This document shows positions 55,288 through 63,334 of a DNA stretch of 64,000 nt, one piece after another (within the stretch, counting starts at the first letter, position 1; every line of letters begins with the position of its first letter). The stretch comes from Terriglobia bacterium (GTDB lineage Bacteria; Acidobacteriota; Terriglobia; Terriglobales; Acidobacteriaceae), in assembly GCA_020073385.1 (NCBI GenBank), contig JAIQFH010000008.1, positions 112,591-176,590 on the forward strand, in the 5' to 3' direction. A model generated the notes under the pieces. It was not told the origin of the DNA, ran no database searches, and worked only from the letters and a program-made list of their open reading frames with translations. Position numbers and translations under genes: made by a program.

Positions 55288-56745
55288 CTAGCGGATTAGA
55301 AGGAAGGCGGCCAACGCGGCCCCAATCACCAGCAGAGCCAGTACGATGTATTTGTTGGAGGAAAACCATGACCGCGAAGGCTCAAGTCCAGCGGACAGAA
55401 CAAGTTGCGGAACCTCCGCAGGCGCTGCAATCTCGCCCGCTAAAATAGGCGCAACCATCTTCTCAACCGGAAACGGATCAGGCACCGGTGGAGCCGCATT
55501 CGACACCGTATCGGCGGCGCGCTGGGTCGGGACGTCAGCGGTCTTAGCCATCGAGGCGGCGGCCGCAGCGAACGCTCCTCCGGAGGAGTTCGAAGCCGGA
55601 ACCGCAGACACCCCGGTGGGTGGCTTTCGACCCGCAGCCTGTGGCCGCAGTTGTCCCCGCCATTTCTTCTCTTCACATTCCACGCACAGGATCCGCCCTG
55701 CCGAAATCGGGAACCCGCAAGCCTCGCATTTCCGCAGCCCTCGCAGCACCGGAGGCACGTGACTCTGGTCCGCGCCGCCGGTCTTCACCTCTTCGCCGTC
55801 GCCCGCAGACGCAGCCGACCAGAACAGGGACTTCTTGGCCACCGGCCCAGGGTTGACTAGATCAGGACTCACCGGACCAGGACTGACCGGATCAGGACTC
55901 GCAGCTGCCGCCGCATCCTGTATCTGCGGTGACGCCGCCTGCGGCTCCGGCAAGATCACCTGCGGGGTTGCATCCGCCAGAGGTGGAATTGTTGCCGCTA
56001 CCGGCGATTCCAGCGCTGCCGCGGCCATCGTTTCCGGAGCCTGCCCTTCCGGATGCTGCCTCACCTCTTCAACGACCAGATCGCTCAGAAACTGACCTTC
56101 AAAAACCTCCGGATGCACCGCCTCAGCCACCGAGCTTTCCCGCTCGCTCAACTGCTCCGGTAGAGTCTCCGTAGCATGGGCCAGCCGGACCGCCGTTTCC
56201 ACCATCTCGCTCAGTCTCTGCACCGCTGAGAGGTCGCGCTCTCCAAAAGCGTTCGCTTTCCCGGAAAAAAGCTCGAAAACCCCTAAAACCTGATCGTCGT
56301 TGACGACCGGCATGACCAGCACCGATGCGATTCCCATCTGCTGACACACCTCGCGATTCACCCGCGCGTCGCGTTCCGCGTCGTCGCAGCGCAATAGCTG
56401 GCGCGTGCGCACACTCTCGCCCGACAGTCCGAACTCGGTAGAAAGCAGCGCGCCTAACTCCGGCGCGTTCGTCCCCGAGCTGGCGCGGCACAACATGTCA
56501 GCGCGTCCATCGCGCCGCAGCGCAATCGCGGCCCCGCTGGCGCCTGTGATGTATTGCGCACGATCGGCAAGCAGTTGAAGAGCTGCGTCCAGATCGCTTT
56601 GCGCCATCTCGGCCAGTGAGCGTCCTCCATCTTCGCCCGGAAAACGCACTGAGGCGGCCAGAGCAGCCTGCGCCGCCAGCGCTGCCGACACACCCTGCCG
56701 CCGACTTGGGATGTTCTCTTCCAAGAATGCTCCCCGGCGGACCAT
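55288..56745 (-). CDS. GAF domain - zinc ribbon - tail-anchor protein
   Basis: A 485-residue protein of unusual architecture. Residues about 50-195 are a GAF ligand-binding domain (LDAALQLLADRAQYITGASGAAIAL, VLVMPVVNDDQVLGVFELFSGKANAFGERD). A Pro/Ala-rich linker follows, then a zinc ribbon near residues 343-365 (CEACGFPISAGRILCVEC). After another linker the protein ends with a membrane helix (YIVLALLVIGAALAAFLLIR) right at its C-terminus. It would be tail-anchored with the GAF sensor in the cytoplasm. No output domain such as a kinase or cyclase is present. Confidence 0.82.
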   Translation of the reverse strand: MVRRGAFLEENIPSRRQGVSAALAAQAALAASVRFPGEDGGRSLAEMAQSDLDAALQLLADRAQYITGASGAAIALRRDGRADMLCRASSGTNAPELGALLSTEFGLSGESVRTRQLLRCDDAERDARVNREVCQQMGIASVLVMPVVNDDQVLGVFELFSGKANAFGERDLSAVQRLSEMVETAVRLAHATETLPEQLSERESSVAEAVHPEVFEGQFLSDLVVEEVRQHPEGQAPETMAAAALESPVAATIPPLADATPQVILPEPQAASPQIQDAAAAASPDPVSPGPVSPDLVNPGPVAKKSLFWSAASAGDGEEVKTGGADQSHVPPVLRGLRKCEACGFPISAGRILCVECEEKKWRGQLRPQAAGRKPPTGVSAVPASNSSGGAFAAAAASMAKTADVPTQRAADTVSNAAPPVPDPFPVEKMVAPILAGEIAAPAEVPQLVLSAGLEPSRSWFSSNKYIVLALLVIGAALAAFLLIR

Positions 56746-56957
56746 GGCCCGCCCCTCATCTTCTATAACTTGTAGGGATACTTACTTTGGAGTCTCCCTC
56801 GCCGGAACTAGTGTGTCAAGGTTTCTTATGGGCAGAGGTGTTAAGCCAAAAGTGTAGCGAAGCCTTCAGCAGTCTGCATTCACCCGCTCAACAGGGAATT
56901 GAGGGATGCAAAGGCACTTGCAATGGAACGATTCTCCAGGGAACGAAAAGGGCGGAA

Positions 56958-56992
56958 TGCCAGGTGCTGAGTGCCAATTGCTGATTTCTCAC
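56958..56992. repeat. Heptamer-iterated element overlapping the RNase HI stop codon
   Basis: TGCCAGG, TGCTGAG, TGCCAAT, TGCTGAT, TTCTCAC run with period 7. The RNase HI stop codon (56989-56991) lies in the last unit. No clear second arm is seen. Confidence 0.7.
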
Positions 56993-57414
56993 TTCCGCCG
57001 CAGGGCTGCCTGCGCCAGTTCATTGGCCTCGGCGTTTTCCTCCCGCCGCACGTGGGAAATGGAGAATGCCAGCGAGCGCGCCAGTTTCCGGCAGGTCCAA
57101 TGCAAGGAGTAGAGGCGAGGGCTGCGGCAGACATACTCCCCAGTCATCTGCCGGACTACAACTTCGGAATCGGAATAAACGTGGAGTTTCTGGGCTTTCC
57201 GCTGGACTGCATACTGCAGGGCTTCCATCAAAGCGGCATACTCGGCAACATTATTGTCCTGGCGCCCGATCCACTTGGCGATCCGGACGGGGCCGTCCGC
57301 CAGACCGCTGATCACTACCCCAATGCCCGCCGGACCCGGGTTTCCCAGGCATCCGCCGTCCACATAGGCCACCAGTTCTGACGTCACTTCGATTTTTCCA
57401 AGTCTACTCTGCAC
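56989..57414 (-). CDS. RNase HI-like ribonuclease
   Basis: Endonuclease cutting RNA in RNA:DNA hybrids. AYVDGGCLGNPGPAGIG (first catalytic Asp), NNVAEYAALMEAL (Glu) and HVYSDSEVVVRQM (second Asp) are clear. The C-terminus SHVRREENAEANELAQAAL holds the last acidic region and matches the short RNase HI-like group of ~140 residues. The frame opens farther upstream (to 57564) but that part is not RNase-like; a GTG at 57414 behind GAGGG is chosen with moderate certainty. Confidence 0.85.
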   Translation of the reverse strand: MQSRLGKIEVTSELVAYVDGGCLGNPGPAGIGVVISGLADGPVRIAKWIGRQDNNVAEYAALMEALQYAVQRKAQKLHVYSDSEVVVRQMTGEYVCRSPRLYSLHWTCRKLARSLAFSISHVRREENAEANELAQAALRRK

Positions 57415-57647
57415 TGTGCCCTCATCGAACCTCACCGTCAAGACTATTATTTGGTTCCCTTTCAGCGTTTTGCAGTTGCTCTTGCCATTGTGAATCTTTC
57501 TGTGCAAAAGCCGTACCAGAAAGAACCGCCTCGGACTAAGTTTCTCCATTACAACCATTTGCATTTTCGATTATGCACAGCTCGGACCATCGCGATTGCA
57601 CCAATAGTTTGCGTTGACTTTTCTAGTTACTCTGGTAACTTTGCCTA

Positions 57648-57902
57648 CGTCGACGGTCGAAAGGGTTGGCACAATAAAATGAGCTGGCCCGAAGTAGACT
57701 GAGTGATCAGCCGGGCGGGGTGACCCGCAAGGCGACCGGACCTGAAAAAACCGACGGATCTGCGAGGTTCAGTTGGGGTTCGGAACTGCGAAAGCAGTGA
57801 TCGCATCAAGGGGCTGTGACGGTACATGCTTCCACGCTGTGGGCTCCCTCGCAGGAGCTAGCGGCTAGGGCATAACCAATGTCACGGCCCTTTCAATTTT
57901 TT
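57648..57902 (+). ncRNA. Candidate structured non-coding RNA with own promoter and terminator
   Basis: No convincing gene covers 57570-58240. A promoter-like TTGACT (57614-57619), 16-base spacer, TAACTT (57636-57641) precedes a strongly foldable stretch. GCGGG-GTGA-CCCGC (57715-57728) and ACTGC-GAAA-GCAGT (57785-57798) are perfect stems closed by GNRA tetraloops. CCGGACC (57736-57742) pairs with GGTTCGG (57777-57783). GCTCC/GGAGC is a further stem. GGGCTGTGAC (57811-57820) pairs with GTCACGGCCC (57881-57890), which is followed by TTTCAATTTTTT, a terminator. It matches no RNA class I recognise. Confidence 0.5.
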
Positions 57903-58243
57903 CCCGCCTTTTTTCTCGAGCCTTGTCACCCCTCTTCCGAACCTGCTCTCCCCCAGGGGTCGCGTGATCTTTTAAGGACGCAAGCGCAATTGCGTTCAGC
58001 AGAGTTCCCTCCGACCCAATGCCTCATGCGTGCGGCAGCGTACATTCACGGGTTCTAAGGCGGACCGACAAGCGCATCCGCTCCTGCTAGTAGTCATCCT
58101 AGGATTTCCAGCAAGATCCAAGTTCTAAAAAGCGCGGGCTGACAGGCCCCTCCCCCAGACGCGCACGTGGCGTCGAGCGCGACTTCGATGCTGGCCTGCG
58201 CGTCGCTTTGTTGCTGAATACATATTGCGAGATCAATTAGCCA

Positions 58244-58435
58244 ATGCCTGCAACCAAAATTCTGAACGAAGCTCAACACCTCAGCAGTGTCAGTGCTCGC
58301 CTCGACTCTCTGGCGGACCAATATCCCGCTGTCTCCGAGGCGCTCCTCGCCATCTCGGGAAATATTCGCGACAGCGCCGTTTTGCTGGAGTTGCTGGTCA
58401 CCACCAGAATGTCGCCCGACTTGGAATTGCACTAG
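58244..58435 (+). CDS. Small helical protein of unknown function
   Basis: A 63-residue frame, starting MPATKILNEAQHL and ending MSPDLELH, predicted mostly helical with regular hydrophobic spacing (LSSVSARLDSLADQYPAVSEALLAI). No ribosome site is clear. It ends close to the Crp gene on the other strand. Small proteins of this type are common but not classified. Confidence 0.45.
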   Translation: MPATKILNEAQHLSSVSARLDSLADQYPAVSEALLAISGNIRDSAVLLELLVTTRMSPDLELH

Positions 58436-58492
58436 ATCGGGCGCATTCTGATTTTCGGCCTCACGGAGCGTGCGCTTGCGGACCAGCAGCAG

Positions 58493-59194
58493 TTACTCGT
58501 GCAGGACAACATCAAGAAGCGCACTGCTCACTTGCAACCCGCCGCTGTAGCCGTTGTAGTGGATGAGGCCTAGCTTTCTGAATTTGTTCATGAAGAAATT
58601 CACTCGGGAGCGGGTGGTGCCGATCATTTCTGCCAGCGTCTGCTGACTGATTTTTGGCACGATGGTTTCGGACCTGTCATCTTTTCCGAAACGGGACAGT
58701 AGCAAGAGTGCTCGTGCCAGCCGCTTTTCGCTCGAATTGAACAGTTGGTCCACCAAGTCCGCCTGTGCGCGGTTATGACGATCGACCATGTGCGCGACAA
58801 ACAGGTCGGACAACGCGTGTTCCTCGTGGAGCACTCGCAGCATCTCTTTCCTTGTGATCTTCAGAATCGAGCAGTGTGTAACGGCCGTAGCGGTGGCTAA
58901 GCGGAGCGGTTGGTCGGAGGCGAGGCATCCTTCCCCAATGAAGTCACCCGGGCCCAGCAACGCGATGGTTGCTTCCTTGCCTTGTTTCGACAACACGCAG
59001 AGCTTGACGCTCCCTTCCTGAATGTAGAACACAGCGTCCGCACGCTCCCCTTGCGAAAATATGGCGCGTCTTGGGCTGTAGCGATGAACCGTCTTGCCCA
59101 CTCCAGCACTTGCTAGAAAGGCTTTGGGATCAAAGAGGTTGGCGGGTTTCCGGGTGCAGCGCTGTGGTGTCGGCGACCCACGAAGCGATGACAT
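58493..59194 (-). CDS. Crp/Fnr-family transcription regulator
   Basis: A 233-residue regulator. An N-terminal cyclic-nucleotide-binding-type domain (residues about 20-130: IFSQGERADAVFYIQEGSVKL, LLGPGDFIGEGCL) is followed by a C-terminal winged helix-turn-helix (ISQQTLAEMIGTTRSRVNFFMNKFRKLGLI). The start at 59194 has GGAGG six bases before it. The few N-terminal cysteines do not form an iron-sulfur motif, so the signal is not iron-sulfur based. It lies near a second, FNR-like regulator on the same strand. Confidence 0.93.
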   Translation of the reverse strand: MSSLRGSPTPQRCTRKPANLFDPKAFLASAGVGKTVHRYSPRRAIFSQGERADAVFYIQEGSVKLCVLSKQGKEATIALLGPGDFIGEGCLASDQPLRLATATAVTHCSILKITRKEMLRVLHEEHALSDLFVAHMVDRHNRAQADLVDQLFNSSEKRLARALLLLSRFGKDDRSETIVPKISQQTLAEMIGTTRSRVNFFMNKFRKLGLIHYNGYSGGLQVSSALLDVVLHE

Positions 59195-59334
59195 GGGAAG
59201 CCTCCGAAGCCCCAATGGGACTTAAGATTCTCTTAATTATCATTGTGCCATTGCGCTCTCGTTGTTTCCAGCGAAAATATTGACCGGGACATTATCTGGC
59301 ATTCTTCGGCAGTTTCTTGCCTTGTAATAAAAGT

Positions 59335-59372
59335 GTGGCGCACCCGTTGTGGAGGGGGAAGGGATGCGCCAC
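59335..59372. other. Hairpin upstream of the Crp/Fnr gene
   Basis: GTGGCGCA (59335-59342) and TGCGCCAC (59365-59372) form a perfect 8-base-pair stem with a 22-base loop. It sits 140 bases upstream of the Crp-type start and could be an mRNA leader structure or a terminator of the next gene. Confidence 0.4.
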
Positions 59373-59501
59373 CGAGGCGAGTAACCTGCATTTGGGCGGT
59401 AATCGTACAGGCCACAGCCGGCCGAAAGATGTTCAAAATTGCACACGCTGAAAAGGAGACCATCCGGCGTGTTTAGTTCGCATCCAGATCTCTCGCTCCC
59501 G

Positions 59502-59687
59502 TCACTTCACAAGCAGAGCGGCCCCCGCCTTGTCGTGAAGCTTCTCTCCGTACCATGAGGGAGCATAATCTTCGAGAAGGTCATATATCAGCTTCAAGGC
59601 TTCTCGGAGTTTCAGAACTTCGGCAGCCCGAATGTCCTCGTCATGCATCGACATAGGGCACGTTTTGTGGGCCTCTATCAATGCCAT
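59502..59687 (-). CDS. Small conserved-looking protein of unknown function
   Basis: A 61-residue protein starting MALIEAHKTCPMSM behind a good GGGAGG site. It is acidic and helical (DIRAAEVLKLREALKLIYDLLEDYAPSW is the core pattern), with WYGEKLHDKAGAALL at the end. Downstream of the FNR-like gene in the same direction, so possibly under the same control. No family is recognised. Confidence 0.65.
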   Translation of the reverse strand: MALIEAHKTCPMSMHDEDIRAAEVLKLREALKLIYDLLEDYAPSWYGEKLHDKAGAALLVK

Positions 59688-59780
59688 TTGAACCTCCCAG
59701 ACCAACTCAGTAGTGCCCGATTAGAAACCGCCTCCGGTGTGGACCTTTGTTGCGAGACCCCACACAACCTTCGAGGCAAC

Positions 59781-60497
59781 TCATGCCTGTACCATCCCTT
59801 CCAGCGCAGACTTGTTGAGGATCACCAGACTTGACCCTTTCGATTGGATAAGTTGCCTCTTCTTGAAAGTGGCAAACAAGCGGCTGACGGTCTCTCGCGT
59901 TGTGCCGATCATCTCTGCGATTTCCTCGTGCGTCAGCACTAAGTGCAGGTGTAGAGAAGGAATTGAGTCTCCCCGCCCCGCAGACCAGCCCAGCAGCACT
60001 TTGGCAAACCTTTGCGCCGGGGAGGTGGTCAATCCCAGGGTGCGGATCTCCTCATGGGCCGCGTGGTAGTTGCGGCTCAACTGCCGCGCCACCCGTATGG
60101 CAACTTCCCCATAGTCATACAGAAATTGCAGCAAGGCATCACTGGCGATGAAGTTAGCCTGTCCCGGTTCGATCATTTCTGCTGTGACTTCATAGGGATG
60201 GTTGGAAATTGTCGCACTCAGTCCAAGCACCTCTCCGTGCTCGGCGATCTTGGTAATGATGGTCTTGCCTTCACGCGACGTGGTGGATAGCTTTGCCTTT
60301 CCGGTGCAAAGGACAAAGGTCCCACGTCCGAGTTGTCCCTCGAGAAACAGTACGGCGGCCCGGGGATAAATCGCAGGGGACGTAATAGCATTCAGTCTCT
60401 GCACTAACGATGGGGGAAGATTGCAGAAAACATGCTGCTCCCGCACTGGGCACGTCGTGCAGTTGTCGAGGACGTTGAGGCCGTAGGGCGATTTCAT
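59781..60497 (-). CDS. FNR-type regulator with N-terminal cysteine cluster
   Basis: A 238-residue Crp/Fnr protein. The N-terminus NCTTCPVREQHVFCNL carries three cysteines (C-x2-C-x8-C), and another lies in FVLCTGKAKLS, a set like the 4Fe-4S ligands of oxygen-sensing FNR. The effector domain (ITKIAEHGEVLGLSATISNHPY) is followed by a helix-turn-helix (LTHEEIAEMIGTTRETVSRLFATFKKR). It may sense oxygen or NO. A Crp-type palindrome lies 140 bases upstream. Confidence 0.92.
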   Translation of the reverse strand: MKSPYGLNVLDNCTTCPVREQHVFCNLPPSLVQRLNAITSPAIYPRAAVLFLEGQLGRGTFVLCTGKAKLSTTSREGKTIITKIAEHGEVLGLSATISNHPYEVTAEMIEPGQANFIASDALLQFLYDYGEVAIRVARQLSRNYHAAHEEIRTLGLTTSPAQRFAKVLLGWSAGRGDSIPSLHLHLVLTHEEIAEMIGTTRETVSRLFATFKKRQLIQSKGSSLVILNKSALEGMVQA

Positions 60498-60636
60498 GGC
60501 CGTTGCTCACATCTACGCGAGAACACCTACAGGCGTCTCACGAAGTCGCTTTTCTTGGCAACGATCCTGAAAGACAGGAATTATCAGGAACCCCACCACA
60601 TCATAGTGAGGGTAGGACTGACCATCACGTTTCGAC

Positions 60637-60652
60637 TGTGCAAAAATGCACA
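60637..60652. promoter_or_regulatory. Crp/Fnr-type binding palindrome
   Basis: TGTGCAAAAATGCACA, a perfect palindrome of the form TGTGC-N6-GCACA, close to the classic TGTGA-N6-TCACA site. It lies 140 bases upstream of the FNR-like gene, so autoregulation or cross-regulation by the neighbour is plausible. Confidence 0.55.
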
Positions 60653-61030
60653 TTTCCGCAAATAAAGTAGGGCGCCATCGGGGAAGTACAAATACTCGAC
60701 ATTAGCCTGCTAGAGAGCAATCGGAAGGTGACTGGGCTGTTTCCAGTCGAGCGAAGGATTCTCGCAGGCCACTCTGACTTACAGAGCTTCTCCCCGCCTG
60801 ATTTTGCTCCTATTCGGCGGCATCCCTAACAGCCCAGCGATTCTAAAGAAATGCTAGTCGCTGTGCCGTGCAGGTCGAAAGTAACGTAGGTAATTCGCCC
60901 CGGCGCTGTCGACACTTACGACGATTTCATCCCCTAGTGACATGGTCCGGTATTTTCCTCCCCAAGGCGCTTGATCAGCCAAGACGAATCTTCTCAATCT
61001 CCGTCATTCTCGATGGTTCTGCCGACTGTG
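60653..61030. other. Intergenic stretch before the compositional boundary
   Basis: About 380 bases with no gene, RNA or repeat recognised. Base composition still matches the left part of the window. Confidence 0.5.
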
Positions 61031-61207
61031 CTAACCGACCGCGCCCGAGAATCGTCCAATCTCACATGAGTCTCCGTCGGCCGAGCGCTTGAGCGAGAGG
61101 GCGATGGCGCGCGGATCATCGAGCGTGAAGACGCCCTGCTCGAGATCGAGGGCGTTGCTGGTCTCGGTGACGCGTTGCGACCAGCGCCGCCGCGCCTTCC
61201 GCATCAT
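61031..61207 (-). pseudogene. Truncated DUF3175 gene at the boundary
   Basis: From the ATGATG at 61202-61207 the minus strand reads MMRKARRRWSQRVTETSN, then LEQGVFTLDDPRAIALSLKRSA, the N-terminus of DUF3175 proteins (normally ~100 residues). The similarity ends near 61066; the frame runs on for about 12 unrelated codons to a TAG at 61031. Its start overlaps the stop codon of the isocitrate lyase-like gene (ATGA). The cut coincides with a sharp drop in GC content, so this is a recombination or assembly joint. Confidence 0.75.
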
Positions 61208-62040
61208 GCGGTTGGTAGGACCCCGTGGCTGGCGAAGGCCCCCTCGATCTCGGCCCAGGGCACGCCGCGAGCGAGCGCGGTGAACGTTCCCCGCTCGGCG
61301 ATCTCCCGCGCGGCATGGAGGAAGCCGCCCCAGGCCGCGCGGGCGAGCGCGCCGCCCACGCTGATCCGGCGGACGCCCATCCCGGCGAGCTCGGCCACGG
61401 TGGTGAAGTCGCTTCCGACCAGCACGTTCACCGGCTTGGGAGCGACCGCCTGCACCACGGCCGTGATCTCGGCCCGGGCGCGGATGCCCGGCGCGTAGAG
61501 GCAGTCCGCACCGGCCTCGGCGTAGGCGGTGAGCCGGCGGATCGTCTCCGCGAGATCGGGGCGGCCGACGATGAATCCCTCCGACCGGCCGGTGAGCAGG
61601 ACGCCGGTGCCGCTGGCGTCGATCGCCTGTCGGGCGGCCCGGATCCGCTCGACCGCGAGCGCGAAGTCAAAGAGCGGGCTCGAGGCGTCGCCGGTCGAGT
61701 CCTCGATCGAGAGACCGGCGACCCCGGTGCCGGTCGCGGCGGCGACGTTGGCGGCGACCTCGGCCGGTGCGACGGCAAATCCGCCTTCGAAGTCGGCGTT
61801 GACCGGCACCTCGACGCCATGGGCGATGGACCGGATGTGGGCCAGCGCCTCCGCCAGCGACACGCGGTTGTCGGGCCGGCCCAGGGACCAGGCGAACCCG
61901 GAGCTGGTGGTTGCGAGCGCGGGAAAGCCCAGCTGCGCCAGCAGCCGGGCGCTGCCCACGTCCCAGGGGTTCGGGATGACGAAACAGCCGGCCTCGTGCA
62001 GCCGGCGGAACACGGAACGGCGGTCGGGAATCGGCGTCAT
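61204..62040 (-). CDS. Isocitrate lyase/PEP mutase family protein
   Basis: A 278-residue TIM-barrel enzyme. The start MTPIPDRRSVF is chosen because upstream residues belong to the overlapping methyltransferase gene in another frame. Seen are CFVIPNPWDVGSARLLAQLG, ATTSSGFAWSLG, VNADFEGGFA (substrate-loop Asp/Glu), LSIEDSTGD and LTGRSEGFIVGRPDL. These match the phosphonomutase-like subgroup of unknown substrate, often annotated as oxaloacetate decarboxylase-like. It lies in the GC-rich segment. Confidence 0.9.
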   Translation of the reverse strand: MTPIPDRRSVFRRLHEAGCFVIPNPWDVGSARLLAQLGFPALATTSSGFAWSLGRPDNRVSLAEALAHIRSIAHGVEVPVNADFEGGFAVAPAEVAANVAAATGTGVAGLSIEDSTGDASSPLFDFALAVERIRAARQAIDASGTGVLLTGRSEGFIVGRPDLAETIRRLTAYAEAGADCLYAPGIRARAEITAVVQAVAPKPVNVLVGSDFTTVAELAGMGVRRISVGGALARAAWGGFLHAAREIAERGTFTALARGVPWAEIEGAFASHGVLPTA

Positions 62041-62059
62041 GCAGGGAAGATACCGCGGG

Positions 62060-62683
62060 TCAGGGGGTGGCCTGCCACCAGGTGTAGAGGAACTCCTGGG
62101 TCTCTCCTCCCGGAGTCCGGTGCTGCTCGATCCGGCTGCTCCGCAGTTGAAAGCCGGGGCCGAGCAGGACCTGGAGCGCCGCCGCCGAGTAGCGCTGGAC
62201 CGGGAGACCGCTGCAGCGCTCCGGGCCTTCGGGACCGAAGGTCGCCAGAACCACGTGCCCGTGCGGAGCCAGCCCCTTCCGGAGCGCGGCCAGGTAACGC
62301 CTTTGCTCACCCGGGCGCAGGATGAAATGGAGCACCGCGCGGTCGTGCCAGAGCACATACCGGCGCTCGGGCACGAAGCTGGTGATGTCGGCGGCGATCC
62401 AAGTCACCCGCCCGGCCGCGGGTCCGAGGCGAGCGCGCGCCTGCTCCAGCGCCGCGGGCGAGAGGTCCAGCACGCTGATATCGGTGTAGCCGGAAGCGAG
62501 CAGGTGATCCGCCAGAAGGCTCGCCCCACCCCCGACGTCCAGGATCGGCGCCTCGAGCGGTATGCCCGTCGCCCGGATCAGCGCGAGCGACCCCTCGGGC
62601 ACCGGCTCGTACCACGAGACTTCGTCCGCGCTTCGGGTCTCGTAGAGCCGCTGCCAGTGGGCGGCCGGATCGACGCCCATCAT
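62060..62683 (-). CDS. Class I SAM-dependent methyltransferase
   Basis: A 207-residue methyltransferase with HWQRLYETRSADEVSWYEP at the N-terminus, motif I ILDVGGGASLLADHLL (SAM-binding), the acidic loop VLDLSPAAL and WIAADITSF. Probably a small-molecule methylase; substrate unknown. It ends 19 bases before the PEP-mutase-like gene, so they form an operon. High-GC codon use. Confidence 0.9.
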   Translation of the reverse strand: MMGVDPAAHWQRLYETRSADEVSWYEPVPEGSLALIRATGIPLEAPILDVGGGASLLADHLLASGYTDISVLDLSPAALEQARARLGPAAGRVTWIAADITSFVPERRYVLWHDRAVLHFILRPGEQRRYLAALRKGLAPHGHVVLATFGPEGPERCSGLPVQRYSAAALQVLLGPGFQLRSSRIEQHRTPGGETQEFLYTWWQATP

Positions 62684-62717
62684 CCGGCCGGGTGGCGTCG
62701 CGAGCCGCGGCGGCGGG

Positions 62718-63305
62718 TCAGGGCGACCACGCCACCTGCGGGTTCGCCAGCGCCTGGCTGACGCCGACCAGAAGCAACGCGAGCAGAGCCGGCGCGACGG
62801 CGGTCAGCCAGTATCGGAGCGACGGGCTTCCTGGGCCGCCCGCATCCTCCACCGACCTCTGGTGGAGGCGGGCAAGTTCCGCAGTTCTGAGGAGCGCCCG
62901 GACCGACACGCAATAGCAGGCGAACGCCATCACGCCGAGTCCGACGACGAAACACCAGCGGGTGGCGCGGGCCAGGTGAGGTGGGGCGAGGAGCCCGATG
63001 ACCGGAAGGGAGATCCCGAGCAGGAGCCAGGCGGCCGGGAACGTCGAGGGCCGGTAGGCGAGCAGCGGGCGGCGATGGCGCGCGGAGTATCTCAGGCACA
63101 TGGCCCCGGCGGCCGCCGTGAGCGCCCACGCCGGCCAGAGCCGTCCCGACGCGGCCAAGCCGTACCCGGCCATGCATGCGCCGGCCAGAAGCAAGTCGGC
63201 AGTGAGGTGCCGATGCCGGTGGCGGCGTGTATCCGGTGGTGCAAGCAGCTCGGCCAAGGGGGCCTCGCGGGAACCGGCGATGAGTGGCCGTTTCCAATCT
63301 GGCAC
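62718..63305 (-). CDS. Membrane protein of unknown function
   Basis: A 195-residue protein with about five hydrophobic segments (LTADLLLAGACMAGYGLA, ALTAAAGAMCLRY, AAWLLLGISLPVIGLLA, CFVVGLGVMAFACYCVSV, LTAVAPALLALLLVGVSQ). The N-terminal 40 residues are hydrophilic with a basic RRHRHRH patch. No family is recognised. High-GC codon use, same strand as the two genes after it. Confidence 0.65.
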   Translation of the reverse strand: MPDWKRPLIAGSREAPLAELLAPPDTRRHRHRHLTADLLLAGACMAGYGLAASGRLWPAWALTAAAGAMCLRYSARHRRPLLAYRPSTFPAAWLLLGISLPVIGLLAPPHLARATRWCFVVGLGVMAFACYCVSVRALLRTAELARLHQRSVEDAGGPGSPSLRYWLTAVAPALLALLLVGVSQALANPQVAWSP

Positions 63306-63334
63306 GCGCCCGCGGCGCGTGCCAGGCGTCGGTG

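Noticed and set aside
57661..57690. Sigma-54 promoter at TTGGCACAATAAAATG
   Set aside because: The -24-like TGGCAC is present but the -12 TTGC element is missing at the right distance.
57690..57902. Known RNA: c-di-GMP riboswitch, RNase P, SRP RNA, tmRNA or 6S RNA
   Set aside because: The signature stretches of these RNAs are absent, so only a generic structured RNA is claimed.
61225..62761. Long plus-strand open frames of 366 and 410 codons in the GC-rich segment
   Set aside because: They are antisense to well-supported minus-strand enzymes and have the low-complexity Arg/Gly/Ala/Pro make-up typical of shadow frames in high-GC DNA.
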